A stretch of 64,000 bases of DNA from Indolivaga alginatilytica (GTDB taxonomy: Bacteria > Bacteroidota > Bacteroidia > Bacteroidales > Dysgonomonadaceae): the NCBI RefSeq assembly GCF_003201355.1, contig NZ_QICL01000022.1, positions 1-64,000 of the forward strand, written 5' to 3'. Position numbers and translations under genes: made by a program. Under the pieces are notes generated by a model. The model worked only from the letters and a program-made list of their open reading frames with translations. It had not been told where the DNA came from and ran no database searches. Shown here piece after piece: positions 1 through 8,858 of this stretch (its first letter is position 1; each line of letters opens with the position of its first letter).

Positions 1-79
1 TCTTTAAGTATGGACTAGACAATATAGCACAATGGTTGTTAAACCCTTATTGTCAGATAAATACAAATCCTATAAAATT

Positions 80-234
80 TTTGTCATGTACTTAGACTTT
101 TGTCACCTTTTGGATTGTTTGTATTTGATATTCAGGCGATTAATTAAATCGGAAAAGTAACACTTAATAGTCACTTTTGTCACTTTTTAGATTACTTTTC
201 GGAACTTTTGTAACGAATGTCACCTTATTAGAAA
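80..234. repeat. Dispersed 150-bp repeat, copy 1
   Basis: This AT-rich stretch is built from spaced GTCACCTTTTGT-like words and ends in a segment reading ACTTTTGTAACGAATGTCACC then TTATTAGAAA. The reverse complement of 32249-32400 ends almost identically, so the two are inverted copies of one repeat about 32 kb apart. The copies are close to identical over the last 45 bp and looser elsewhere. It fills most of the leader of the downstream glycosidase gene. No coding potential is visible in it. Confidence 0.6.
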
Positions 235-315
235 TTTGATCCGTGTGCCCTACTTGCCAGACTGTTTACTTGTTTACTATTTTACAAATGTGTATTTTTG
301 ATACTTTTTCAAAAT

Positions 316-1794
316 ATGAAGTCACTACGAATACTATTACTCTCTATACTCTTTCTGTGCGGACTTGTTCCGTTGCAATTAACAGCTCAAAACCCCGATA
401 CGGAAGTGCGTGCTGCATGGCTGACTACTAACTGGAATCTTGATTGGCCTTCGGCAGGTTTATCTCCCGAAAATCAGCAAAAGCAATTGGGACGAATACT
501 GGATCAGTTGGAAGCTGCTAATTTCAATACAATCCTTTTTCAGGTGCGTGTACGTGGTGATGTGTTCTTTCAGTCGAAGATAGAACCTTGGAGTCCTTTT
601 TTCACCAAAGACAAAACCATTGGTGCTATTACAGCCTATGATCCATTGGCTTATGCTATACAGGAATGCCACAAAAGGGGGCTAGAATGTCATGCATGGA
701 TTGTGACTTTTCCATTGGGATCGAAGAAGCAGGTAAAAGAGCAAGGGCGGTCGTCTGTTGTTGCCAGATATCCCCAACTTTGTAAACTGTATAAAGACGA
801 ATGGTATCTCGATCCGGGTAATCCCGAAGCCAGAAAACACATTCTGGATGTAGTGGATGAAATTGTCAGTAACTATGATGTGGATGGAGTCCATTTCGAT
901 TATATCCGTTATCCTGAAGCAGCAGGAAAATTTCCAGATAAGGATACTTTCTCGAAATATGGAGGAGGCGAGTCTTTACAGCAATGGAGACGCGATAATA
1001 TCAGTACGCTGGTATCCGATATATATGACCAAACCAAAGAAAAGAAACCTTGGGTACAAGTGAGTTGCAGCCCTATTGGCAGATATAAAGACCTTAACCC
1101 GTTGAGAGGAACATGGACAGCCTATTCGAGCGTACATCAGGATGCCGGAAAATGGATGATGGACGGAAAAATGGATGCTGTTTATCCGATGATGTATTAT
1201 AATGAAACAGAATTCGGAACGTATGTTGAAGAATGGGTAAAAACAAGTAACGGACGTTGGGTAGTTCCCGGTCTTGGAGCATACCGCCTGATGCCCTCAG
1301 AAGGAAACTGGCCATTGAAAGATATTACTGATCAAATCGATTTTATTCGAACCAGTAATGCTGTCGGGGCTGCTTATTATAGGGTAGGGAATGTTCTCGA
1401 TAATACAAAAGGTCTGAAAGATGGTTTAGTACCCTATTACAGCTATCCCGCAAAACTGCCTTCTATGAAATGGCTGGATAATGTTGCACCTCTTTCTCCT
1501 CTCAATATGCAGGTATACCGATCAGCCGATGGAATCACAACTATAGAATGGGAATCATCCAATCTGTCGGAAGGGCAGGTTTATACTGTTTATGAATCTT
1601 CGAGTGAAGATTTTGATATCAAAAATGTAAAGAGTATTGTAGCCTCGGGTTTGAGGGTGAATAAGATACAGATCCAGACTCCCGATATAGAGGAAGGGAT
1701 TTATTATTCTGTTACAGCTTCGGATCGTTTTCATAACGAGAGTGTACCTTGCTTTCCTGTTTATTATATATTTTCGAGAAGTATAGAGAAATAA
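316..1794 (+). CDS. GHL10 family (DUF187) glycoside hydrolase-like protein
   Basis: The 492-residue product starts with a cleavable signal peptide (MKSLRILLLSILFLCG, likely cut after LTAQ). It continues into a TIM-barrel domain of the GHL10/DUF187 family: the RAAWLTTNWNLDWP opening, NFNTILFQVRVRGD, and VDGVHFDYIRYP around residues 190-201 are family hallmarks. The last 90 residues look like a fibronectin type III domain. Members are exported glycosidases thought to act on cell-wall or surface glycans; the substrate cannot be read from the sequence. I chose the ATG at 316 because it gives a clean signal peptide; an upstream in-frame start at 298 adds six residues. The gene stands alone and converges on trpS. 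Confidence 0.85.
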   Translation: MKSLRILLLSILFLCGLVPLQLTAQNPDTEVRAAWLTTNWNLDWPSAGLSPENQQKQLGRILDQLEAANFNTILFQVRVRGDVFFQSKIEPWSPFFTKDKTIGAITAYDPLAYAIQECHKRGLECHAWIVTFPLGSKKQVKEQGRSSVVARYPQLCKLYKDEWYLDPGNPEARKHILDVVDEIVSNYDVDGVHFDYIRYPEAAGKFPDKDTFSKYGGGESLQQWRRDNISTLVSDIYDQTKEKKPWVQVSCSPIGRYKDLNPLRGTWTAYSSVHQDAGKWMMDGKMDAVYPMMYYNETEFGTYVEEWVKTSNGRWVVPGLGAYRLMPSEGNWPLKDITDQIDFIRTSNAVGAAYYRVGNVLDNTKGLKDGLVPYYSYPAKLPSMKWLDNVAPLSPLNMQVYRSADGITTIEWESSNLSEGQVYTVYESSSEDFDIKNVKSIVASGLRVNKIQIQTPDIEEGIYYSVTASDRFHNESVPCFPVYYIFSRSIEK

Positions 1795-1820
1795 GGTTGT
1801 AGACCTCGTAATGATACAAT

Positions 1821-1860
1821 TAAGAAAAGGCTTATTTCCTACGAAATAAGCCTTTTCTTA
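1821..1860. terminator. Bidirectional terminator between GHL10 gene and trpS
   Basis: A perfect 18-bp inverted repeat (1821-1838 with 1843-1860) encloses a 4-nt loop. It has A-rich and T-rich flanks on both sides and lies between two convergent genes. This is the usual form of a bidirectional intrinsic terminator. Confidence 0.85.
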
Positions 1861-1898
1861 TATATGCTGTTTTATGTTCTTTATAAAAGTGTGAGATC

Positions 1899-2888
1899 TT
1901 AAAATCCTTTGAATCCCATTATTTCGCGTACTTCACGTAATGTTTTTCTGGCACTTTCTCTAGCTTTTTCAGTACCTTCTTTCACTACTTTGTGCAGGTA
2001 GGCTTCGTTATCCTGAATATCCAGAATACGATCGCGGATAGGTGACGTTACTGCAATAATATCTTCAGCCAATTGTTTTTTAAGATCACCGTAACGAATT
2101 TCGCAAGCATTCCATTTGTCGTCAAAGTGTTTTACAATCTCTTCTGTTGATACTACACGTAAAATGGTAAACAGGTTTTCGATGCAATCGGGCTTAGGTG
2201 AATTTGGGCTTTGAGGTCCTTCATCTGTTAACGCTCTTTTTACTTTCTTTTCTATCACCTTCGGTTCATCAAACAGATAGATGCAATTGCCTTCCGATTT
2301 ACCCATTTTGCCGCTTCCGTCTAATCCCGGTATTTTTATCAATTCACCTCCGAAGTTATAAGCAATAGGTTCTTTGAAGTACTCAACACCGTAAAAATTA
2401 TTGAAACGACGGGCAAACTTGCGGGTCATCTCTAAGTGTTGCTCCTGATCTTTTCCTACGGGCACTTTGTCCGCGTTGTGCATTAATATGTCAGCAGCCA
2501 TCAGAGTAGGGTAGGTCAGAAGACCTGCATTCACATTCTCAGGCTGTTTGCGAGCCTTTTCCTTGAATGAGACAGTCTTAGCCAATTCGCCCATATATGC
2601 GTGCATGTTCAGCAATAGATACAGTTCGCATACTTCGGGCACATCACTCTGAATATAGATCGTCGATATATCCGGATCGATACCTGCAGCCAGGTATTCC
2701 GTTAATACGTTTTTTACATTACCATGCAATATCTTCGGGTCGGGATGAGTCGTAAGAGAATGGTAGTCTGCAATAAAGAAGAAACATTTGTTTTCTTCCT
2801 GCATTTTTATAAAATTTCTCAGGGCTCCGTAGTAATTGCCTAAGTGCAGATTACCGGTTGAGCGAATGCCGCTCACTACTGTTTCCAT
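1899..2888 (-). CDS. trpS: Tryptophanyl-tRNA synthetase
   Basis: This 329-residue class I aminoacyl-tRNA synthetase charges tRNA-Trp with tryptophan in the cytoplasm. The HIGH-like signature appears as HLGN in GNLHLGNYYG (residues 15-24). The KMSKS-like loop is GKMGKS near residue 193, and the tryptophan-binding region VPVGKDQEQHLEMTRKFA lies between them. The length is normal for bacterial TrpRS. A TAACTTTG box (plus-strand CAAAGTTA at 2913-2920) lies 25 bp upstream of the start codon and fits the Bacteroidetes -7 element. The gene appears monocistronic. Confidence 0.95.
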   Translation of the reverse strand: METVVSGIRSTGNLHLGNYYGALRNFIKMQEENKCFFFIADYHSLTTHPDPKILHGNVKNVLTEYLAAGIDPDISTIYIQSDVPEVCELYLLLNMHAYMGELAKTVSFKEKARKQPENVNAGLLTYPTLMAADILMHNADKVPVGKDQEQHLEMTRKFARRFNNFYGVEYFKEPIAYNFGGELIKIPGLDGSGKMGKSEGNCIYLFDEPKVIEKKVKRALTDEGPQSPNSPKPDCIENLFTILRVVSTEEIVKHFDDKWNACEIRYGDLKKQLAEDIIAVTSPIRDRILDIQDNEAYLHKVVKEGTEKARESARKTLREVREIMGFKGF

Positions 2889-3047
2889 ACTATGTTATTT
2901 AGTTTTCTAATACAAAGTTAACGATTATTCCAGATTTATTGTCAGTTTATATTCTTTTTCAGACTGCACCTTACTCTGACCATCGTAGTAGGGGTAGAGC
3001 TATGTGTAGGGAAAGTATGGGACGAACAAAGAGTTGTGTCTTTGTAT

Positions 3048-4502
3048 TTATTTTCGCCAGAACGCAGGCATGAGCAAGGATAGTATAGTAAATAGTTCGA
3101 GACGTCCCGTAAGCATTAGAAAAGAGAGATACCATTTAGCTGTATCCGAAAGATGTCCGAAGTGTCCGCTATCACTCAGGCTGCCAAGTCCTACATTACC
3201 CATACAGGACACTGAGGCTGTAATTGAATCCTCGAAGTCGATACCTGTAGAAGATAATACAAGAAAACTCATAAATAGAATGAGCAGATATAAGAATATA
3301 AAAGCGAGAATTTTGGTAACTACATCTACGGGAAGCACCTGATTGTTTATACGTACAGGGAGAATTGCATTGGGGTGTACCTGACGTTTAAATTCATTAA
3401 TGGCATTCTTGAAAAGTACGACAACTCTGATAACTTTGATTCCTCCCGAGGTAGAGCCTGCACAGGCACAAATCATCATCAGACAGTAAATCAGAAACAT
3501 ATAAAAAGGTCCCCAACTTGTAAAATCGGCGGTAGAAAATCCTGTTGTTGTTATTGCTGATGTTACTTGGAAAATAGAGGTTCTGAAAGCGTCTTCAGCT
3601 ACACTTATTTTGCCCGAATATATTAAACCAATAGTTATAACAGCGGTGAAGGTGATATATATGAAGAAGTACCATTTCAGCTCTTCATTTTGAAACAGCT
3701 TTTTGTATTTCCCTTTAAACAAGAAATAAATCAGAGAAAAGTTGATTCCTCCCACAAACATAAATATAGTAATGACATAGTCTATGTATGCCGAATCCCA
3801 ATACGCAATGCTAGCCTGTTTAGTGGAGAACCCACCTGTTGAGGCGGTAGATAATGCATGGCATACCGCATCAAAAGCGTTCATAGGACCAAGCCACAAC
3901 AATATGGCTATAATTGAAGTGATAGCTACATAGGTGAAAAGTAGTCTCTTGGCAACTTGCGTAACTCTCGGCTGGAAACGTTCACGGGCAATACCTGTAG
4001 TTTCGGCGTCGAACAGGAAGGATGCATTTCCACCGATAATAGGCAGTACGGCTAATGCAAATACTACGATACCAAGACCTCCTACCCACTGGGTGAGGCA
4101 ACGCCAGAATAACAGGCCTAAAGGGACAATATCTACATCGGGTATAATAGTGGAGCCTGTAGTTGTAAAACCCGACATAGTTTCGAAGTAAGCGTCACTT
4201 ATTCCCGGTATAACTCCACTGAAAATAAAAGGAAGCATCCCGAAAGCCGATAACACAATCCATGAGAGGCTGACGACAAGAAAACCTTCGCGTTTTCCGA
4301 TAAATTGCTCTCTGGTTTCTGCACCTAATAAGCGGAATATTACTCCCACAGCAATAGTGATAGAAGCACTTATTAGAAAAGCATCTCCACTTATTTCATG
4401 ATAATAGAATGATACAACAGCCGAAAGCATCAGTAAAATGGATTCTATAATTAATAAGAATCCCATTGTTTTAAAGATGAATCGGAAATTAAAATTTCCC
4501 AT
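3048..4502 (-). CDS. trkH: Trk potassium uptake system, membrane subunit TrkH
   Basis: The 484-residue polytopic membrane protein is the K+-translocating subunit of the Trk system. Four pore-loop repeats are visible: SGFTTTGSTI near residue 110, STASTGGFST near 220, ITTTGFSTAD near 320 and SCMGNVGLGS near 435. Each carries the conserved glycine of the TrkH/KtrB selectivity filter. The gene lies downstream of trkA and dxs on the same strand. A 115-bp gap holding a dispersed repeat with a terminator-like hairpin separates it from trkA. TrkA should gate the channel from the cytoplasmic side. Confidence 0.93.
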   Translation of the reverse strand: MGNFNFRFIFKTMGFLLIIESILLMLSAVVSFYYHEISGDAFLISASITIAVGVIFRLLGAETREQFIGKREGFLVVSLSWIVLSAFGMLPFIFSGVIPGISDAYFETMSGFTTTGSTIIPDVDIVPLGLLFWRCLTQWVGGLGIVVFALAVLPIIGGNASFLFDAETTGIARERFQPRVTQVAKRLLFTYVAITSIIAILLWLGPMNAFDAVCHALSTASTGGFSTKQASIAYWDSAYIDYVITIFMFVGGINFSLIYFLFKGKYKKLFQNEELKWYFFIYITFTAVITIGLIYSGKISVAEDAFRTSIFQVTSAITTTGFSTADFTSWGPFYMFLIYCLMMICACAGSTSGGIKVIRVVVLFKNAINEFKRQVHPNAILPVRINNQVLPVDVVTKILAFIFLYLLILFMSFLVLSSTGIDFEDSITASVSCMGNVGLGSLSDSGHFGHLSDTAKWYLSFLMLTGRLELFTILSLLMPAFWRK

Positions 4503-4508
4503 TTTAAG

Positions 4509-4600
4509 ATTAAGGTCTCAGACCTTTTTATCGTTTTGGTAATCGTACTAACCAAAGCCTTTTAAACTCTATATTCGTAATATTGCTTTCACATTATTAA
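4509..4600 (+). repeat. Dispersed 75-bp hairpin repeat, trkA-trkH gap
   Basis: The copy begins with AAGGTCTCAGACCTT followed by a T-run and TTTTGGTAA, the first half of the dispersed repeat seen throughout the window. The second half is more diverged, ending in a TTTCACATTATTAAT-like tail. It fills the trkA-trkH gap. On the minus strand the hairpin lies between the two genes, but the T-run is on the plus strand, so it need not stop transcription toward trkH. Confidence 0.6.
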
Positions 4601-4617
4601 TATCAGGTTTGTCTGCC

Positions 4618-5955
4618 TTAATTAAAAAGTTTCTCCGCATTGCGTAAAGCATCGTCTAAGCAGAATACAACAACATTATCGTATGGTTCTACCTGAGTAT
4701 CACCATCGATCAGCATTGGTTCGCCATTACGTATCAATCCTCCTAAAGTCACATTATTAGGCAAAGATAGGCGCTTTATTTCTTTTTTGGTAATTATTGA
4801 ATTGGGACGTGCAATAATCTCCGCTACATCTGCATTTGCAAATGTTAGAGACTTCACATTCGAAACGTCTGCATTCAATAAAAAACGGTATATATTACCT
4901 ACTGTAATCAACTTTTTATTGATGATAGAGCCGATATCCAGATTCTCCGCCATGGAAATGTAGTCCATGTTTTCGACCTCGGCAACGGTTTTTCTTACAC
5001 CGAATCTTTTTGCGGCAAGACAAGCCAATATATTAGCTTCGGAGTTTCCTGTTACGGCTATAAAAGCATCTGTGTCTTTGATACTTTCTTCTTGAAGAAA
5101 ATCGGAGTTACGACCGTCATCATGGAATACGGTCACATTCTTGGGAACTTTTTCGAGTAGCTTATAGCATTTCTCTTTATCCGACTCCAGTAGTTTTATA
5201 TTCATGTCGCTGGGTAAATACTGGCAGGTACGAATAGCAATACGGCTACCGCCCATGATCATTATGTTTTTTACCTCAAAATCTTTCTTTCCTGTTATAG
5301 CAGGAATTTCCTTTATGAACTCCTGCGTAGTTGTGAAAAACAAGATATCACCGGACAATATCTGATCGGATCCTTTGGGGATAATAGTCCTGTTGTTTCG
5401 TTTTATGGCTACAATGTGAAACTTCTTCGGGGCAACTGATATTTCATGCAGGTATTTACCCACTAATTCGGAGTTGTCTCTTATTTTTACTCCTACAAGA
5501 ATAATTGCACCTCCGAATAATTCAACCCACAGTCTTACCCAAGGTCTCTTTATTGCGGATACAATTTCTTTAGCTGCCAACATCTCAGGGTATACCATCG
5601 AATCTACACCGAGGCTTTCAAAGAAATCTTTATTTTTGGGTAATAAATATTCGAAGTTATCGATACGGGCAAAGGTTTTTTTTGCTCCCATTTTCGAGGC
5701 AAGCATACAAGAAGTAACATTGACTGATTCATCGGGAGTTACACCAATAAATAAGTCAGCATCCTCAACTCCTACTTCATTTAGATCTTTCAATGAAGTG
5801 GAAGATCCTTCCATGGTCATTATTTCAAAATGGCTTTTCGAGAAATTTAATTTCTCCTTGTCGGGATCCATGATGATAACATCCTGATTTTCTCCTGATA
5901 GCAATTTGGCCAAATGGGTTCCTACAGCTCCTGCTCCTGCGATAACTACTCTCAT
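4618..5955 (-). CDS. trkA: Trk potassium transporter regulatory subunit TrkA
   Basis: The 445-residue cytosolic protein has two RCK units, each a Rossmann nucleotide-binding domain followed by a TrkA_C domain. The first binding loop is [10 protein letters not shown] at residues 6-15, and a second Rossmann repeat starts near residue 232 (MIMGGSRIA). TrkA binds NAD(H) or ATP and controls K+ flux through TrkH. Its ATG overlaps the dxs TGA stop (ATGA), so the two are translationally coupled in a dxs-trkA-trkH operon. Length and architecture are normal for the family. Confidence 0.94.
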   Translation of the reverse strand: MRVVIAGAGAVGTHLAKLLSGENQDVIIMDPDKEKLNFSKSHFEIMTMEGSSTSLKDLNEVGVEDADLFIGVTPDESVNVTSCMLASKMGAKKTFARIDNFEYLLPKNKDFFESLGVDSMVYPEMLAAKEIVSAIKRPWVRLWVELFGGAIILVGVKIRDNSELVGKYLHEISVAPKKFHIVAIKRNNRTIIPKGSDQILSGDILFFTTTQEFIKEIPAITGKKDFEVKNIMIMGGSRIAIRTCQYLPSDMNIKLLESDKEKCYKLLEKVPKNVTVFHDDGRNSDFLQEESIKDTDAFIAVTGNSEANILACLAAKRFGVRKTVAEVENMDYISMAENLDIGSIINKKLITVGNIYRFLLNADVSNVKSLTFANADVAEIIARPNSIITKKEIKRLSLPNNVTLGGLIRNGEPMLIDGDTQVEPYDNVVVFCLDDALRNAEKLFN

Positions 5956-7886
5956 GTCATAGAAGTCTCAATTTTTTCGTTTTTCAAAGCATTCACAATG
6001 TGCTTCTTTATACCGTCAACATCCAGTTCACATAGTTTGTTCAGTTCGGCAATCGAACCATGTGTAATAAATTTGTCCGGTAATCCTACACGTGTAACAT
6101 CTATATTACGGAAGTCATTGTCTGAGAAATGTTCCAATACGGCAGATCCTAATCCTCCGTTTATTACGCCATTTTCAACAGTCATTACCTTCGTGAATTT
6201 TGCTGCAACCTCATTCAAGAGGTCTTTGTCTATTGGTTTTAAGAATATGATATCGTAATGAGCTACACTGTAGCCTTTTGTTTCGAGGTCTCTGATTGCT
6301 TTAGTAACGGTATTTCCTATTGGCCCGATCGAAATTATAGCCAGATCCGATCCGTCTTTCAATTTACGACCTTTACCTATTGGAAGGATTTTCATTTCAC
6401 ATTCCCAATCTTTCAACTCGCCTTGTCCTCTAGGATAACGTATCACAAAAGGTCCATCGTTGCCATAAGTCGCTGTATACATTAGATGTCTTAAATAATG
6501 CTCGTTGTAAGGCGATGCGATAATCAGATTAGGTACACAACGCATATAAGCCAGATCGAATGCACCGTGATGTGTGGGACCATCTTCTCCTACAAGTCCT
6601 GCTCTGTCGAGACAGAATATTACATGTAGTTTTTGTAATGCAACGTCGTGTATTACCTGATCGTATGCACGTTGCATAAATGAGGAATATATATTACAGA
6701 ACGGGATTAACTCTTCTTTTGCTAATCCTCCTGCATAGGTTACGGCATGAGCTTCGGCAATACCTACGTCAAAACTTCTTTCGGGAAATTCTTTCATCAT
6801 AAAACTCATAGAACATCCCGAGGGCATTGCAGGTGTAACGCCCACTATACGCTTATCCTTTTCAGCCAATTCGACCAATGTATGACCAAACACATTTTGA
6901 TATAGCTGAGGTTGATCTTTTGCCTGATTGATTATTCTTTCTCCCGTGTCTTTATTGAATTTTCCGGGAGCATGCCACTCCGTAGCCGATTCTTCAGCAG
7001 GTTTGTAGCCTTTTCCTTTTATGGTATGTATATGAAGAAGTTTAGGGCCTTTGAGATCTTTGATATTCTGAATGGTGCGGATTAATCCTTTGAGATCATG
7101 ACCATCCATAGGACCGAAGTACCGGATATTAAGACCTTCAAAAATATTTTGTTGCTTGGTAATTAACGATTTCAAGCTATTATTGAATCGCAGAATAAAG
7201 TTTTTTCCTTTTTCGGTAATGAGATTCTTTTTCTTGAATTTCTGGTATACATCGTTACGTACTCTGTTGTAGGCTTGCGAAGTAGTCATTTTTACCAAAT
7301 AATCTTTCAGACCTCCCACATTATCATCTATTGCCATATCATTATCATTAAGAATGATAAGCAAATCGTTGGGCTGGGAGCTGGCATTATTTAAGCCTTC
7401 ATAGGCTAATCCTCCAGTAAGGGAACCGTCTCCGATAACAGCAACTACGTGCTTGTTTTCGTGTTTCAGACTTGATGCTACTGCCATTCCTAATGCCGCG
7501 GAAATCGAATTGGATGCGTGCCCTGCCGAGAAAGTATCGTATTCGCTTTCTTCAGGATTGGGAAAACCTGCCAATCCTCCGAATTTACGGTTTGTATGGA
7601 ACTTATCCCTTCGTCCCGTTAATATTTTATGACTATAAGCCTGATGCCCTACGTCCCAAACGATGCGGTCGAAAGGGGTGTTGTATACATAGTGTAGAGC
7701 TACAGTGAGTTCTACCGTACCTAAACTGGATCCAAAATGCCCCGGATTTTCGGACAGTTGATCTATTATAAAAGTCCTAAGATCTTTACAAAGTGTTTCC
7801 AATTGGGCTAGACTTAGACTTTTAAGGTCTTTCGGGTAGTCGATGCTTTGTAGCAGCGATATATTGTTATTTTGGTTTTCGGGCAT
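5952..7886 (-). CDS. dxs: 1-deoxy-D-xylulose-5-phosphate synthase
   Basis: This thiamine-diphosphate enzyme condenses pyruvate with glyceraldehyde 3-phosphate, the first step of the MEP isoprenoid pathway. The thiamine motif starts at GDGSLTGG near residue 150. The [15 protein letters not shown] and [16 protein letters not shown] blocks of DXS are present, and the transketolase pyrimidine-binding and C-terminal domains follow. I prefer the start at 7886 (MPENQNNN, 644 residues, typical DXS length). An in-frame extension to 7940 adds an unlikely tail and would cover the TAATTTTG -7 box at 7938-7945. First gene of the dxs-trkA-trkH operon. Confidence 0.94.
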   Translation of the reverse strand: MPENQNNNISLLQSIDYPKDLKSLSLAQLETLCKDLRTFIIDQLSENPGHFGSSLGTVELTVALHYVYNTPFDRIVWDVGHQAYSHKILTGRRDKFHTNRKFGGLAGFPNPEESEYDTFSAGHASNSISAALGMAVASSLKHENKHVVAVIGDGSLTGGLAYEGLNNASSQPNDLLIILNDNDMAIDDNVGGLKDYLVKMTTSQAYNRVRNDVYQKFKKKNLITEKGKNFILRFNNSLKSLITKQQNIFEGLNIRYFGPMDGHDLKGLIRTIQNIKDLKGPKLLHIHTIKGKGYKPAEESATEWHAPGKFNKDTGERIINQAKDQPQLYQNVFGHTLVELAEKDKRIVGVTPAMPSGCSMSFMMKEFPERSFDVGIAEAHAVTYAGGLAKEELIPFCNIYSSFMQRAYDQVIHDVALQKLHVIFCLDRAGLVGEDGPTHHGAFDLAYMRCVPNLIIASPYNEHYLRHLMYTATYGNDGPFVIRYPRGQGELKDWECEMKILPIGKGRKLKDGSDLAIISIGPIGNTVTKAIRDLETKGYSVAHYDIIFLKPIDKDLLNEVAAKFTKVMTVENGVINGGLGSAVLEHFSDNDFRNIDVTRVGLPDKFITHGSIAELNKLCELDVDGIKKHIVNALKNEKIETSMT

Positions 7887-7937
7887 ATTTGTGAGTATAA
7901 ATAATCGATCATTTCTTAAGAAACGAAAAATAAAGAG

Positions 7938-7945
7938 CAAAATTA
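7938..7945 (-). promoter_or_regulatory. Putative -7 promoter box of the dxs operon
   Basis: The minus strand reads TAATTTTG, matching the Bacteroidetes TAnnTTTG -7 element about 52 bp before the preferred dxs start. No clear TTTG -33 element was seen, so this is a moderate call. Confidence 0.4.
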
Positions 7946-8072
7946 TAAAACAATTATATCTTATCCTATGTTTAATCGGTAAAATTGAAAAGGATCAGGA
8001 ATATAGCCTTATAAATCAACAATAAATAAAATTTATCACTGACTGCATATTGCTGTATTAACAAAAATCAAC

Positions 8073-8080
8073 TACTTTTG
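8073..8080 (+). promoter_or_regulatory. Putative -7 promoter box for tRNA-Arg
   Basis: TACTTTTG matches TAnnTTTG and ends 17 bp before the first tRNA base. A TTG at 8050-8052 may serve as a weak -33 element with about 20 bp spacing. Confidence 0.5.
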
Positions 8081-8097
8081 CGGATATCCAATTATTA

Positions 8098-8169
8098 GGC
8101 GCGGTAGTTCAATGGATAGAATAGAAGTTTCCTAAACTTTAGATCCGGGTTCGATTCCCGGCCGTGCTA
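8098..8169 (+). tRNA. tRNA-Arg (anticodon CCT)
   Basis: The cloverleaf folds fully: a 7-bp acceptor stem (GGCGCGG with CCGTGCT, two G-U pairs), D stem GTTC/GAAT, anticodon stem GAAGT/ACTTT with loop TTCCTAA, and T arm CCGGG-TTCGATT-CCCGG. The anticodon CCT decodes AGG. The CCA end is not encoded. Confidence 0.93.
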
Positions 8170-8256
8170 CTATAATTTTATATTTTCCTCTTAATTAAAA
8201 ACAATTTTAGGGCATTCTTTGTTTCAACTGCATAAAGAACTTAAAATATCTCAAAA

Positions 8257-8853
8257 ATGAAAAAATTAAACTTTACATTTCTTCTTATACTATGTTTTGC
8301 ATTGTTGAATATTGGTCTGGCATCATCACAAATCAGATTTGGTCTTCGCGGTGGATTTGATGTGAGTAATAATCGTATTAATAAAGACATTCTCAACGCA
8401 AGTAACAGATTAGGTCCTCAAGTTGGAGGGGTAGTTGAAATTATGGCTCCTATAATCGGGTGGGGTGCAGAAGCCGGTGTGATTTACGGGATGCAACAAT
8501 TTAATGTAACAGACAAAGATTATGATATTAAAAATTATCACTATCTAAGGGTTCCTGTGAACTTAAAAAAGAAATTCAGTATAGTTGGTCTGTTCGGAGT
8601 TTTTATTGTAGTAGGACCATATGCTGAATTTAGACTGAGCGGAGGTGAGTTTTCAAGTAGTGTGATTGATCAATATAAATCAAAATCTTTTGGAATGGGA
8701 TTCGATGCGGGAGCAGGGGTTGAGCTTCTGAAACATCTTGAAATAGGTATGTATTATCGGAAAGCTTTAACTGAAAACTATTCGACTGATTTTGACGGTC
8801 GTGTGAGAAAAAGACCTTCTAACTGGGCTGTAAACTTAACTTATTTCTTTTGA
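8257..8853 (+). CDS. Outer-membrane beta-barrel protein (PorT/OMP_b-brl_2 type)
   Basis: The 198-residue protein has an N-terminal signal peptide cleaved near ASSQ (residue 25). It then shows alternating hydrophobic and polar strands typical of an eight-stranded barrel, opening with IRFGLRGGFDVSNN and closing with the aromatic end WAVNLTYFF. This is the PorT-like or OMP_b-brl_2 barrel class, common and mostly uncharacterised in Bacteroidetes. It lies 5 bp before priA, so the two may be cotranscribed, although I know of no functional link. The specific role is unknown. Confidence 0.75.
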   Translation: MKKLNFTFLLILCFALLNIGLASSQIRFGLRGGFDVSNNRINKDILNASNRLGPQVGGVVEIMAPIIGWGAEAGVIYGMQQFNVTDKDYDIKNYHYLRVPVNLKKKFSIVGLFGVFIVVGPYAEFRLSGGEFSSSVIDQYKSKSFGMGFDAGAGVELLKHLEIGMYYRKALTENYSTDFDGRVRKRPSNWAVNLTYFF

Positions 8854-8858
8854 AATAG

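Noticed and set aside
5474-5887. 137-codon frame antisense to trkA
   Set aside because: Shadow of trkA codons; no independent support.
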